Below are positions 22,312 through 34,677 of a DNA stretch of 64,000 nt, piece by piece (positions within the stretch are counted from its first letter, which is position 1; each line of letters begins with the position of its first letter). Where the stretch lies: assembly GCF_024323335.1 (NCBI RefSeq), contig NC_066583.1:277037416-277101415 (forward strand). Direction: 5' to 3'. The notes beneath the pieces were generated by a model, which made no database searches, had not been told where the DNA came from, and saw nothing but the letters and a program-made list of their open reading frames with translations. The DNA is from Lathyrus oleraceus (taxonomy: Eukaryota > Streptophyta > Magnoliopsida > Fabales > Fabaceae). Made by a program: the position numbers and the translations under genes.

Positions 22312-25300
22312 ATGGACCAAGTGCAAGCAGAGTTGGCTGAGATGAGGGCTAACATGGCCCAATTCATGACCATGATGCAAGGGGTCGTTCAAGGGCAGTA
22401 GGAGTTGCGTGCCTTAGCCCAGAGACAGGAAGCTATGCTCCCACCTCCTAGTCGTGCTTCGCCAGTGGGTGTTCTTGTGAATGATAATGTTGTTGCTGCT
22501 GCTCCCGCCAATGATTACGCCGTGGGTGATGATTTGAGGGGAATCAGAATTAATGGACAGCCTCTTGCTGCAGAGACTGTTAATGCCAGAGCAACCCGTG
22601 CTCCCGTTCGCCATCCTGCTCCGCTGGTTGACAGGCAGGAAGACATGTTTACACTGCTCAGTGAAGACGACGAGGTTGTAAGAGTTGAAGAGAGGGATCG
22701 GAAGGTGGATGCCCTAGCTGAAAAGATCAGAGCCATGGAGTGCCAAAACTCTTTGGGGTTTGACGTGACGAATATGGGCCTGGTGGAAGGATTGAGGATT
22801 CCTTATAAGTTCAAAGTGCCTTCCTTTGACAAATACAACGGTACTTCCTGCCCTCGCACCCATGTGCAGGCCTATTTCAGGAAAATTTCTGCCTACACAG
22901 ACGACGAGAAGATGTGGATGTATTTCTTCCAGGATAGCTTGTCTGGAGCTTCCTTGGACTGGTACATGGAGCTGAAAAGAGAATCTATCAGAAGTTGGAG
23001 GGATCTGGGTGAGGCCTTTTTGAGGCAATACAAACACAATATGGACATGGCGCCAAGCCGGACTCAATTGCAGAGCCTATGTCAGAAATCCGGTGAGAGT
23101 TTCAAGGAGTACGCCCAAAGATGGCGGGAATTAGCTGCAAGGGTGCAACCTCCTATGCTGGAAAAGAAGTTGACCGATATGTTTATTGGGACTTTGCAAT
23201 GTGTGTTTATGGACCGGATGGGAGCTGCCCGTTCGGTAGTTTCTCTGACGTTGTGATTTATGGAGAGAGGACAGAGAGTCTTATTAAAGCCGGAAAGATT
23301 CAAGATGTTGGTTCCTCGTCTTCAAAGAAGCCATTTTATGGGACACCCAGAAGGAGGGAAGGTGAAACTAATACGGTGCAACATCGTAGAAGTGCAAACA
23401 GAGGCCAGTATCGCCAGGTTGATGCAGTAACTATTCCGGCACCTCAGCCACGACAACAACAACAACAGAGAGTACCACCACAACCAAAACAACAACAACA
23501 ACAGCAACGTCTGTATCAGCCGAGACAGAGGATGTCGGATCGCCGTTTCGACCCGTTGCCCATGACCTACGCTGAATTGCTGCCCGAATTGCTTAGATTG
23601 GGGTTTGTTGAGTTGCGTACAATGGCTCCGTTGACAAAGATACCACCTGGGTATGATGCCAACGTTCGATGTGACTTCCACTCTGGTGCACCGGGGCACC
23701 ATATTGAGAACTGTCGGGCTTTTCATCATAAGGTCCAGGACTTAATTGACGCCAAAACTATCAATTTTGCTCCTGTGCCTAATGTTGTGAACAATCCTAT
23801 GCCTCAGCATGGTGCGCATAGGGTGAATAATGTGGAAGGTGAGGAGGCCTTGGATTTGGTAGTCAGTGTTGACGAGATTCAGACTCCGTTGTTTGTTGTG
23901 AGGGATCGTCTGTTGAATGGGGGAGTGTTCCCGGGCTGTGACCAGGGCAGTTCAGATTGTGTTCATTCAGAGAATGGATGTGATAAGTTGAGGGCTGGTA
24001 TCCAGAATCTGATTGATGAGGGCTGTTTGCAGTTTAGTCGGGCCGTGAAAGATAATGGGGTAGTGTCAACTGTCACCATCTATTTCAAACCGTCCGAGGG
24101 ACGTGGCCAGAGAAATGTTAACGCACCTGCAACCGTTGGTACTCCTGTTACCATTTCTGCTCCAGTAACCGTCAGTGCTCCCACTACTATCGTTGCTTCT
24201 GGAAGAAGGTCTGTTGAGAATAGTAGGGTTGTGCCGTGGAAGTATGATAATGCCTACCGCAACAACAGAAGGGCTGAAAATCAGATCAGGCCAGTTAACC
24301 AAGCTCCAGTGACAATTGGTTTGCCAAGTAGAGTTCCTGCAACTGTTGGTCCGATGGTGGAAAATATAGGGGGACCAGGAGGTTTCACAAGGAGTGATCG
24401 TCTGTTCGCACCGCAGCCTTTAAGAGACAATAATGCCGAGGCTCTCGCCAAAGCAAAAGGTAAGCAGGTTGTGGTTGAGGAAGAACCTGTTCAGAAAGAA
24501 GCACCTGAGGGTTCGTTTGAGAAAGATGTGGAGGAGTTTATGAAGATTATTAAGAAGAGTGACTACAAGATTGTAGATCAGCTGAATCAAACTCCGTCCA
24601 AGATTTCCATACTCTCGTTGCTATTGTGCTCTGAGGCACACCGTAATGCCTTGCTAAAGATGTTGAATCTGGCTTACGTACCTCAGGAGATCTCTGTCAA
24701 CCAGTTGGAGGGAGTTATTGCTAATGTGAGCACGAGGCATGGTTTGGGGTTTACAGATTTGGATCTAACACTTGAGGGTCGCAACCATAACAAGGCCCTG
24801 CATATCACTATGGAGTGCAAAGGCGCAATATTGTCTCATGTGTTGGTAGATACTGGTTCGTCTTTGAATGTGCTGCCCAAGAAGACTTTGAGCAAGATAG
24901 ATGTTGAAGGGGTTGTCCTCACTCCGAGTGATCTTATTGTTCGTGCATTTGATGGATCCAAACGGTTTGTTTTTGGTGAAGTCACATTGCCTGTGAAGAT
25001 TGGCCCGAAAGTGTTCAGTATTGTCTTCTATGTGATGGACATTCAGCCAGCATATAGTTGTTTATTGGGGCGTCCCTGGATACATGGGGCAGGAGCAATT
25101 TCATCAACTCTCCACCAGAAGCTGAAGTATGTCTGGAATGGTCAGATTGTGACTGTGTGCGGCGAAGAGGACATTCTGGTGAGTCATTTATCCTCTTTCA
25201 AGTATGTGGAGGTGGATGGTGAGATCCACAAAACTCTATGCCGGGCGTTTGAGACCGTTGCTCTTGAGAGGGTGGATTTTGCTGAGCAGAAGAAGCCAGG

Positions 25301-25619
25301 TGCCTCAATTGCATCTTACAAGCAGGCTATGGAGGTTGTCAACTCGGGCAATGCAGAAGGCTGGGGCAAGATGGTGGACCTGCCCGTTAAAGAAGATAAG
25401 TTCGGTATTGGTTATCTACCTCTGCAGGCGGAGCAGGGTGAGCAGAAAGGGCCGAGTTCCTTTACCAGCGCTGGGCTGATGAATCATGGCGACGTCTTTG
25501 CAACCGGTGGTGAAGACTATGACAGTGATTGTGATCTGAACAACTGGGTTCGCCCGTGTGCACCAGGGGAGTCAATCAACAATTGGACAGCAGAAGAAGT
25601 GGTCCAAGTTACTCTTTAA
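22312..25619 (+). pseudogene. gag-pro of element B (one stop, one frameshift)
   Basis: The ATG at 22312 opens MDQVQAELAEMRANMAQF. A TAG at 22399 interrupts codon 30, and the frame then runs to 23256. A frame change near 23220-23235, inside the capsid domain where element A's gag is continuous, moves reading to the frame that ends at 25619. Domains: coiled-coil N-terminus; capsid (FDKYNGTSCPRTHVQAYF to TLQCVF); Gln-rich basic linker; knuckle-like CDFHSGAPGHHIENC; a long variable linker; aspartic protease with DTGSS (Asp codon at 24849); a GWGKMVDL/FGIGY block; and a tail DSDCDLNNWVRPCAPG. Gag assembles particles and the protease matures them. The mutations make the copy inactive as it stands. 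Confidence 0.88.
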
Positions 25620-25906
25620 ACAAAGTAATTTTCTTTTGTTTTTCATTTTGCACAAAACCCTACGTTCTGCCCAAGGCGTAGTGGTTCATTGTAGGGCCTC
25701 ATCATGTTTTCAATGATATCATTAATAAAGGACGTTTTGCAAACAAATTTGTGATCCCTGTCTTTCCGGTTTTTGTTTTTCACTTTTCAAAACAATAAAA
25801 ATGGCAATGTTTTTGTTTTTGTGACTTTTTTTGAACTCTTTTTTCTAAAATAAAGCATTAAACATGCATAAGTGATCTTACGGACTCCACTATAAACAGT
25901 TCTGTT
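25620..25906 (+). other. Putative intron between gag-pro and pol (element B)
   Basis: A short non-coding T-rich spacer. The pol frame is open upstream of its first ATG from 25862 and encodes SDLTD, also found in element C (SPDLTD), so the coding exon probably starts near AG at 25871-25872. A GTAATT donor candidate lies at about 25625. Ogre splicing at this position is established; these sites are inferred. Confidence 0.5.
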
Positions 25907-28900
25907 ATGGCTCAGTATGATTTCAATAATCCCATCTACCAAGCTGAAGAGGAGAGTGAGGAAGACTGTGAACTCCCTAAAGAACTGGTCAGATTATTGA
26001 AGCAAGAGGAAAGGGTCATCCAACCTAATCAGGAGGAGTTGGAGATTATTAATCTTGGTACTGAGGACGCCAGAAGAGAGATCAAAATCGGGGCTGCTTT
26101 GAGGGCAGATGTCAAGAGAAAGTTGATTGAAATGCTGAGAGAGTATGTGGAGATATTTGCCTGGTCGTATCAAGATATGTCTGGGTTGGATACAGATATT
26201 GTGGTGCATAGACTACCTCTCAGAGAAGATTGTCCTTCAGTCAAGCAGAAGCTTCGCAGAACTGGTTCTGATATGGCTGTCAAGATCAAGGAAGAGGTTC
26301 AGAAGCAGTTGAATGCAGGTTTTCTGTCAGTTACTACTTATCCCCCGTGGGTGGCCAACATCGTTCCCGTACCGAAGAAGGACGGTAAAGTCAGAATGTG
26401 TGTCGATTACCGGGATTTGAACAGAGCGAGTCCGAAAGATGACTTCTCATTACCTCACATTGATGTATTGGTTGATAATACGACTCAATCCTCGGTTTTC
26501 TCTTTCATGGATGGTTTCTCTGGTTATAATCAGATCAAGATGGCGCCAGAGGACATGGAAAAGACGATATTCATTACACCTTAGGGCACGTTCTGCTATA
26601 AGGTGACGCCATTTGGGCTGAAGAATGTCGGTGCTACCTATCAGAGGGCTATGACGACTCTCTTTCATGACATGATGCACAAAGAGATTGAAGTGTACGT
26701 GGATGATATGATTGCGAAGTCGCAGACAGAAGAGGAGCACCTGGTAAATCTGCAGAAGTTGTTTGACAGACTGAAAAAATTCAAACTGAGGCTGAATCCG
26801 AACAAGTGTACGTTTGGGGTGAGATCCAGTAAGCTGTTAGGTTTCATTGTCAGCGAGAAAGGGATTGAGGTTGATCCAGCAAAAGTAAAAGCTATTCAAG
26901 AGATGCCTGAACCGAAAACAGAAAAGCAGGTTCGTGGGTTTTTAGGGAGATTGAACTACATTGCAAGGTTTGTATCTCACCTAACTGCCACATGTGAACC
27001 GATATTCAAATTGCTAAGAAAGAATCAAGCAATCAGGTGGAATGATGACTGTCAGAAAGCTTTTGACAAGATAAAAGAGTATTTGCAGAAACCTCCAATC
27101 CTTATACCTCCAGTTCCTGGGAGGCCCCTGATAATGTACCTGTCAGTGACTGAGAACTCGATGGGGTGTGTATTGGGACAGCATGACGAGTCTGGTCGAA
27201 AAGAGCATGCCATATACTACCTTAGCAAAAAGTTTACCGACTGTGAAATAAAATATTCGCAACTCGAGAAAACTTGTTGTGCTTTGGCCTGGGCTGCTCG
27301 CCGACTGAGACAGTATATGTTGAACCATACTACCTTGTTGATTTCTAAGATGGATCCAGTGAAGTATATCTTTGAGAAGCCGGCTCTCACCGGACGTGTT
27401 GCCCGTTGGCAGATGATTTTAACAGAGTATGATATCCAGTACACGTCGCAGAAGGCCATCAAAGGTAGTATTCTGTCAGACTACCTTGCCGAGCAACCGA
27501 TCGATGATTATCAGCCGATGATGTTTGAATTTCCTGATGAAGACATCATGTATCTGAAGATGAAAGATTGTGAAGATCCTCTTGTCGAGGAAGGACCGGA
27601 TCCTGATGACAAGTGGATGCTGATGTTTGATGGGGCTGCGAATATGAATGGCAACGGTGTTGGGGCAGTGCTTATCAATCCTAAAGGTGCTCATATACCT
27701 TTTTCTGCCAGATTGACTTTTGATGTGACCAACAATGAAGCTGAGTATGAGGCTTGTATCATGGGGATAGAAGAAGCCATTGATCTGAGGATCAAGACTC
27801 TGGACATTTATGGAGATTCCGCTCTAGTGATTAACCAGGTTAATGGAGATTGGAATGCCAATCAACCGCATTTGATTCCTTATAGAGATTACACCAGAAG
27901 GATTCTGACGTTCTTCAAAAAAGTGAAGTTGTATCACGTCCCCCGAGATGAGAATCAGATGGCTGATGCCTTGGTTACTTTGTCTTCTATGATCAAAGTT
28001 CATTGGTGGAATCATGTGCCACATGTCGCGGTGAATCGACTCGAGAGGCCTGCGTATGTGTTTGCAGCCGAGTCTGTTGTGGACGAGAAGCCGTGGTACT
28101 TTGATATCAAGAATTTCCTCAAGAGTCAGGAGTATCCTGAGGGAGCGTCAAAGAATGACAAGAAAACCCTGAGAAGGCTGGCTAGAAGCTTTTATTTGAA
28201 TTAGGATGACGTGTTGTACAAGAGGAACTTTGACATGGTTCTGCTCAGATGCGTGGATAGACACGAAGCAGACATGTTAATGCAAGAAGTGCATGAAGGA
28301 TCTTTTGGTACCCATGCTGGTGGTCATGCAATGTCCAAGAAATTGTTGAGAGCCGGTTATTACTGGATGACTATGGAATCCGATTGTTTCAAGTACGCTC
28401 GGAAGTGCCATAAATGTCAGATCTATGCTGATAAAGTGCATGTACCACCAAGCCCTCTGAATGTCATGAATTCGCCTTGGCCATTCGCGATGTGGGGCAT
28501 TGATATGATTGGGAAGATTGAGCCTACTGCTTCTAATGGACATCGCTTCATCCTGGTTGCGATTGATTACTTCACCAAGTGGGTGAAAGCAGCTTCCTAT
28601 GCTAATGTTACCAAACAAGTGGTTGCCCGGTTCATTAAGAAGGAAATCATCTGTCATTATGGGGTTCCTGAGAGAATCATCACTGATAATGGTTTGAATC
28701 TCAATAACAAGATGATGAAGGAGCTTTGTAAAGATTTCAAGATCGAACATCACAATTCTTCTCCTTACAGACCGAAGATGAATGGTGCTGTAGAGGCGGC
28801 AAACAAGAATATTAAGAAGATTGTGCAGAAGATGGTCGTGACGTACAAGGATTGGCATGAGATGCTGCCTTTCGCTTTGCATGGGTACCGTACCTCAGTA

Positions 28901-29344
28901 CGTACGTCGACCGGGGCAACCCCTTACTCCCTTGTGTATGGTATGGAAGCGGTCCTACCGGTTGAAGTGGAGATTCCTTCTCTGAGAGTCCTGTTGGATG
29001 TTAAGCTTGATTTAGCTGAGTGGATTCGAACAAGGTTTAACGAGTTGAGCCTTATTGAAGAGAGGCGGTTAGCAGCTGTGTGCCATGGGCAATTGTATCA
29101 GAGAAGGATGAAGAGAGCCTTTGATCAGAAAGTGCGTCCTCGAAGCTATCAGACTGGTGATCTAGTTTTGAAGAGGATACTTCCTCCCGGTACAGATAAT
29201 AGGGGCAAGTGGACTCCTAATTACAAAGGTCCATATGTTGTTAAGAAGGTTTTCTCCGGTGGAGCCTTGATGCTTACAACTATGGATGGTGAAGATTTTC
29301 CGTCCCCTGTTAACTCAGATGTAGTCAAAAAATACTTCGCATAA
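25907..29344 (+). pseudogene. pol of element B: RT, RNase H, second RNase H, integrase
   Basis: One frame of 1146 codons is broken only by TAG at 26582-26584 (where the family has TGG) and TAG at 28202-28204. Reverse transcriptase spans about residues 120-330 with CVDYRDLNRA, FMDGFSGYNQI and YVDDMIA. The Ty3-type RNase H lies about 400-520. A second RNase H (about 569-700) has catalytic FDGAAN, NNEAEYEA, GDSALV and the late Asp in ENQMADAL, typical of the Tat branch. Integrase: HHCC finger (KCHKCQ), then D,D,E in WGIDMIG, ITDNG and NGAVEAANK, and a GPYVV C-terminal motif. It would copy RNA to DNA and integrate it. With only two nonsense changes it is a recently silenced copy. Confidence 0.93.
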
Positions 29345-30109
29345 ATTGACCCGCTGGACGAAAAGAATAAAAGAGTCCAGGCAAAAAAGGGCATCCCGGC
29401 GAACCAAAAAAAAAAAGAAAGGTTCGGGCAAAAGTTAGGGATAAAAAATAAAAAAAATATGTACACCTGGTAAGTCGAAAACCCGCAAGGGCGGCTTAGG
29501 TAAAAATGGGTATCCCGGTGGATTGAAAACCCGAAAGGGCGATCCAGCCAAAAGAGGGATTAAAGCGAAGACTACAGTCTGAGTTATCTGTACTTCATCG
29601 CGCTTCAATGTCTACCATCTCGAAGGATATGATCGGTCCAGTCATTCTTCTCAGAAAGCAAGGAAATTTGGGAGAAAACTGATGATCTGTGAGTCATAAC
29701 AGAATTGGGAAATAGTGGATGCCGTATTCACATTGCCATTAGGATAAATTTTTCCTTTTGTGCGCAATTACCTCTTCCTAGGAATTGCTTCCTGATGTAT
29801 TTGCCTTTTCAGGCCCATTTTCAATCAATAAAAGTCGTTATTCAGATAAATTGCTCTCTTGTTTTTATTTTTACTGTTTTGTTTGCAAAAACGTCCGAAT
29901 TTTTGATAAACATTGCATATAAAAAACATGAAGGCTAGACAATAATGTGCAGAAAGATAAAACATTTGAAAATCATTTTGAATGTTGAGTACACTTGGGT
30001 GTATCTTGTCCATGCAATCCCCTGGGGCATGTTTGTCTTGTTGGTTGCAGGTTATCTTTGATTCCTAGCTGAAGCAGATAAGCCACGGTTTGATCAGGGA
30101 TGTTGTCAG

Positions 30110-31160
30110 CACCGTCCAGTAGTGTGAGAGGGTGGGGATCTTCCCCAGCAGATGAAGCAAGTTCAGGACTTGTCTACCCAGCGTATTCCAGATCAGGAAT
30201 TCCTCAGCAGGATTGAGGATATTTCCCCAGCAGGCTTGGAAGTGCTAGTTTCCCCAAGCAAGTCTGAAAGCTATTAGAACTGTTCTTCCCCAGCAGTTGC
30301 CTAGCAGGCCTGAAAGTGGGTTTATCCCCAGCTAGTCTGAAGATCATTAATCCCCACTGAGTCGGGAGGATGTTGTATCCCCAGCGGAGGTGTCAGTGGA
30401 GTAGTTTATTCCTTAGCAGTCGGGTTCGAAGTACTGTATCCCCAGCATGGTCTGGTCTGTTATTTCCCCAACGGAGTATGCCTTTCCCCATCAGGGTTAT
30501 GATTATTTTCCCCTAGCAGATCTCCCCAGCAGAGGTTTGTGTTGATGGTTTTCCCCAGCGAGTTCCCCAGGTGGATCAGGTTCGGTGGAAATTATCCCCA
30601 GTAGAGTTTATCCTACATGTGGATTGGTCGCTATCCTCAGCAGAGGTGGGCATTGTTTGTTTCGCTATCAGAGTCCCCGAGTGGATTGGATCCGGTGAAG
30701 GTTGTCCCCGGTGGGATCCTTTCTCCAGCAGCAGTGCCATTCCCCAGCATGAGTGAGAAGTTGGTGTTATTCCCCCGCAGAGCACTCCCAGCAGTGCGTC
30801 TCCCCGCAGAGTTAGAGAATCTATTCAGATTTGTGTGCTCAGCAGAGCAACCCGTTTGCTCCCCGGCCGGAGTTCTTTCATCATTTTGCATCTTGCATGT
30901 AGTAATCATTGCATCCTCAAAGAGCGTAGCATTTCCATTCAATATGGAGCATTACGCCATAGAAAAATTCAAACATATGCATTCATGTGTTAACCTAATC
31001 AGACCGTATCCCCGGCAGAGGCGGATCGTTGTTCAGCATCTGTACGACACATTTGCTACAGTTGCTCCTGACAGCATTCAGGATTGATAATTCCCCAGAG
31101 AGGTTTATTTCCTCACCCGTCCGTGACCGGAAAGCTTGATTCTCCCCAGTGAGATCCCCA
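30110..31160. repeat. Dispersed CCCCAGCAG word block
   Basis: TCCCCAGCAG or close variants recur some twenty times at irregular spacing of about 20-60 bp. The mirrored CTGCTGGGGA words occur in the 3' UTR of element A (6330-6740), so the block is an ancestral feature of these elements. Confidence 0.8.
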
Positions 31161-31199
31161 ACAAGTGTTTAGCCTTGCCCTGACATATGAAGATGTCAT

Positions 31200-32290
31200 C
31201 ACTATGATACCGGTAAGTGTCATGTCTGCACCCGTGTGCGTTCTTTCCTTGGTGTCGGTAAACACCATTGTTTCTGTGTCGGTAAACATCGAGTCTCACT
31301 CCAGTCATCGGTAAATGTCTGGTCGTCCCTTTTGATGTCGGTAAACATCATTTTCCGATGTTTGTAACATCTCGTCCCTTCCCATTCATCCGTTGATGTC
31401 TGATCACCTCTCTGTTGGTGTCGATAAACGTTGAGTTTTTCCCATTCGCCCGTTGACGTTTGGTTGTATCGCTTTCTCCCCAGTTCATCCGTTGATGTCT
31501 GGTCACCTCTCTGTTGGTGTCGATAAACGCTGAGTTCTTCCCAGTTGTCCGTTGACATCTGGTTGCATATCTGTTTCCCAGTCCTCGGTAAATGTCTGGT
31601 CGTCTTTGTTTTGATGTCGGTAAACATCATCTTTTGATGTCGGTAAACATCGAGTCTCATCCCAGTCATCGGTAAATGTCTGGTTTTCCCTTTCTTTGAT
31701 GTCGGTAAACATCATATTTCGATGTCGGTAAATATCGAGTCTCATCCCAGTCATCGGTAAATGTCTGGTCGTGCGTCCTTCCTTTGATAAAAATCAAAGT
31801 TCCCCAGTAGAGTCGTCGGTAAACGTCTTGTCTGGTTCCAGTTGCAAATATCTTTTTCCTCCCCAGGTGGAGATGCCATCGGTAAATGGCTTTGTTTTGC
31901 TTCGATATCGATAAATATCGAATGCCCAGTTTAGCCGCCATCGGTAAATGGCCTCGCTTTCTTCGATATCAGTAAATATCGAATCCCCAGTCGGAGCTAC
32001 CATCGGTAAATGGTCTTGCTGAAGTTGATATCGGTAAATATCAAGTTGTTTTGAAGCCACCATCGGTAAATGGTCTTGCTTCCTTTTAATATCAAATTCC
32101 CAGTTGAAGCCACCATCGGTAAATGGTCTTGCTTCCTTTGAAAGTTGTTTCCCAGCAGCCATCGGTAAATGGTCTTGCTGAAGTTGATATCGGTAAATAT
32201 CAAATATCCAGTTCCCAGCTAAGTAACCATCGGTAAATGGTTTTGCTTTCCTGAAGTAGTATTGTGCAGCCGTCATCGGCAAATGTTCAG
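31200..32290 (+). repeat. Array of covarying short hairpins with constant CGGTAA loop
   Basis: More than 20 units have two arms around CGGTAA (rarely CGATAA or CAGTAA). The arms differ between units but stay complementary: ATGATAC/GTGTCAT (31204-31223), GCCAT/ATGGC (31875-31890), TTCGATAT/ATATCGAA (31901-31922 and 31962-31983), TTGATAT/ATATCAA (32025-32044), AACCAT/ATGGTT (32225-32242), and several GATGT/ACATC. Spacing is irregular, about 40-60 bp. Confidence 0.9.
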
Positions 32291-32410
32291 GCTTTTCTTT
32301 GTATCATATCCCGCAGAGTGCAAATTTCCACGGTTCTTTGGTATTCAATCCCTGTTTACCTTGAAGGTCTGACAGCCGTTGCTCTCATCCGTTCAGGTTC
32401 CCAGTTGATT

Positions 32411-32423
32411 GAATAGGGGCAGA
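32411..32423 (+). promoter_or_regulatory. Polypurine tract of element B
   Basis: GAATAGGGGCAGA ends exactly where the LTR begins (TGTAGCACCTC at 32424). Confidence 0.85.
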
Positions 32424-34214
32424 TGTAGCACCTCAAATTTGCACCTCCCCTTTGTATATACATTTCATTTTTAGGTCATTAACATTGCATTAACATTGCA
32501 TTCATATTGCATAGCATGCTACATCTCATCAGTCAAGACTGGTCAGGAGATTCAACTGTGCAAGGCAACAAGAGCATTTCCCATGTGATCAAAGCCCTAA
32601 GGTTGTTCCATTGAGCTTACATGACCCAAGGATCATTTGGAAGTAGCTTGGCCAAGTGTTGAAGGCTCAGAACTCATCAGTGCATGTGCAATTCATCTGA
32701 GACCCATAGAAGTCAACAGAAGTCAACTGCAAAGTCAACAGTGGATTTGGAGGTGGGAAGTGGTTAGAGATGCCTCATTCATGTTCAAACAAGTCTCATT
32801 TGACATTTCAAACATCAACATTGAAGAATTTAAAGTTAGATCAAGACTTTCCAAAAATAGCAAGTGACCTATAATTTGAATTTTCCAAAAATCGAAAGGT
32901 TTTGGACCAACTTCAACTCAAGATTACATCATCAAGAAAGCTTCAAATGAAATTTTGTCCAACATGAAAGTTGAAGATATTTCTCTCACATTTCCAAAAA
33001 GTCCAAAATCATGAATTTCTCATGTGTGGTTGAGGAGACATGATCCAATCATGACAAAGTGTGTTTTAAAATTCAAATGGACATAACTTTTGAACCAAAG
33101 CTCCAAAATGAGTGGTTCCTTTTGCATTTTGATCCTCATAGAATGTACTTTCCAAGCATACCATTACATGACATGAATTTCATTTGCATGGTCTTTGACT
33201 TATTCATGAAGATTTGTGAAGAAAATTGCATAACATCATTTTGGATGATCATGAGCATAAAAAACCATTTCAAAAGGGTGCATGGACTGATTTTAAGAGG
33301 ACTTGGGCCAGGAATTGGTACTGTTCACGCATGCATGGGGTGCATGAAGTGAAAATGTCATTTTGCACATACACCTCAAAATTGATTAATCTCATTTGCA
33401 TTAGGCTTAAACAAGTTTTAAACATCATTAGCATGAAGTATATATTGATAATCATAATTGTTTCCATCATTAAGACACATTTCAGATATGAATTCCAAGA
33501 TTCACAAAATTTTTCTCTCAAACTTTTTTTCAATTTCTTCACACATGAACACTTTCTATTGATTGATTCATCCTCCTGAAGCATTTCTGAGCAAATTTGG
33601 ACGTGGAATCAAGGCAAATCGTGGCATATTGAGCTAGATTCAAAGCTTGGAGCATCCATGGCATTTGCAAATTAAGCTGGATTCGTGTGCAATTGAGCTT
33701 CAAATTCATCATCAACTACCTCATTAAGCATTGTGGAGAAGAATTGAGCCATTACAAGCCTTACATCACGTGATTCTAAGTTCTGTTCATCAAGAAGGTC
33801 AGTTTTCGAGTTTGATTATTTTGCAAATTATTAGGATATTCATGTAGATCATGGCTTGGTGATGATTCCGATGCAAATTTTGAGTGAATTGGTGCTGTAT
33901 TGTGGAAGTTATGCATGATTGAAGTTTGAGTGTTCAATTTTGATTTCTTCGATTTGAGTGATATGTGTTGTTTTTGGTTGATTCATTGTTGGATCCGTGC
34001 TTACCATGAAGAAACCGGTTGAATGATGGTATTATTTGTGATTTCTGGAACATTTTTTGGTTTTCTGGAAAATTCAGATGAAGATCATCATGATCTTCAT
34101 CTTCAACCTTTGAAACTCATGCAATTTCCAGAATAGCTATGAAGTTGCTACCATTTTGCTACGAGATTTGGAATTAGCTACGAAATCTGGGCGCACTAGG
34201 GTTTTAGAGCCAAA

Positions 34215-34280
34215 ACGCAGTCGTTTGGTTGGGGCGCGCATATTCAAAATTGCGCCAGGTTCGATTCCCAGCGAGAGACC
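34215..34280 (+). promoter_or_regulatory. tRNA-promoter-like module in LTR of B
   Basis: GGTTGGGGCGCGC is followed about 19 bases later by GGTTCGATTCC (34258-34268), a perfect match to the pol III B-box consensus, then CCTTTTT. Related modules occur in the LTRs of A and C. Function is unproven. Confidence 0.4.
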
Positions 34281-34677
34281 TTTTTCAAATGCAATGCCAT
34301 TTTCATACTTTCCCTCCCATTTTCATGCCTTGGCTCATTTTCATTCTCAAATTTTTTCCTCAACTTCAAAAAATCACAATAAATTGAAAAATGCTCCAAT
34401 TGATCCCCAATTTTTTGCTATGTGTTCCTTATCCTGTCTACTTTTTTATGATCATAAATTGAAAAATTGTGCGCGGCTGGAAATTAATTTGTGCTAGGAT
34501 GTTTGAGTACATATGCTTGTTTGACCTTGCCTTGATCTTTCCTTCATAAAATGCTTGTTTCTTATCCAATGACTCTGAAATTTTGTGTGTAGTTTCTAGA
34601 CACATTGAGGAACATTTTGGCTTTGGTTTGATATTTTTCCCATGATCCAATTCTGTTTTATGATTGTGCTAACTTGG

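Larger units (their letters stand above)
29345..32423 (+). other. 3' UTR of element B, repeat-rich
   Basis: No gene is seen in this 3.1-kb stretch. It starts with repeated GAAAACCCG(C/A)AAGGGCG segments (29480-29550), continues with a block of CCCCAGCAG words (30110-31160), then an array of short hairpin repeats (31200-32290), and ends at the polypurine tract. ORFs of 60-160 codons here consist of repeat translations. Confidence 0.75.

Noticed and set aside
22714..23729. Minus-strand ORFs of 117 and 135 codons
   Set aside because: They are shadows of the gag-pro frame of element B.
31105..32282. Minus-strand ORFs with repeated TDIKTK/FTDINFSKTIYRW peptides
   Set aside because: These are translations of the hairpin array on the antisense strand, created by unit periodicity.
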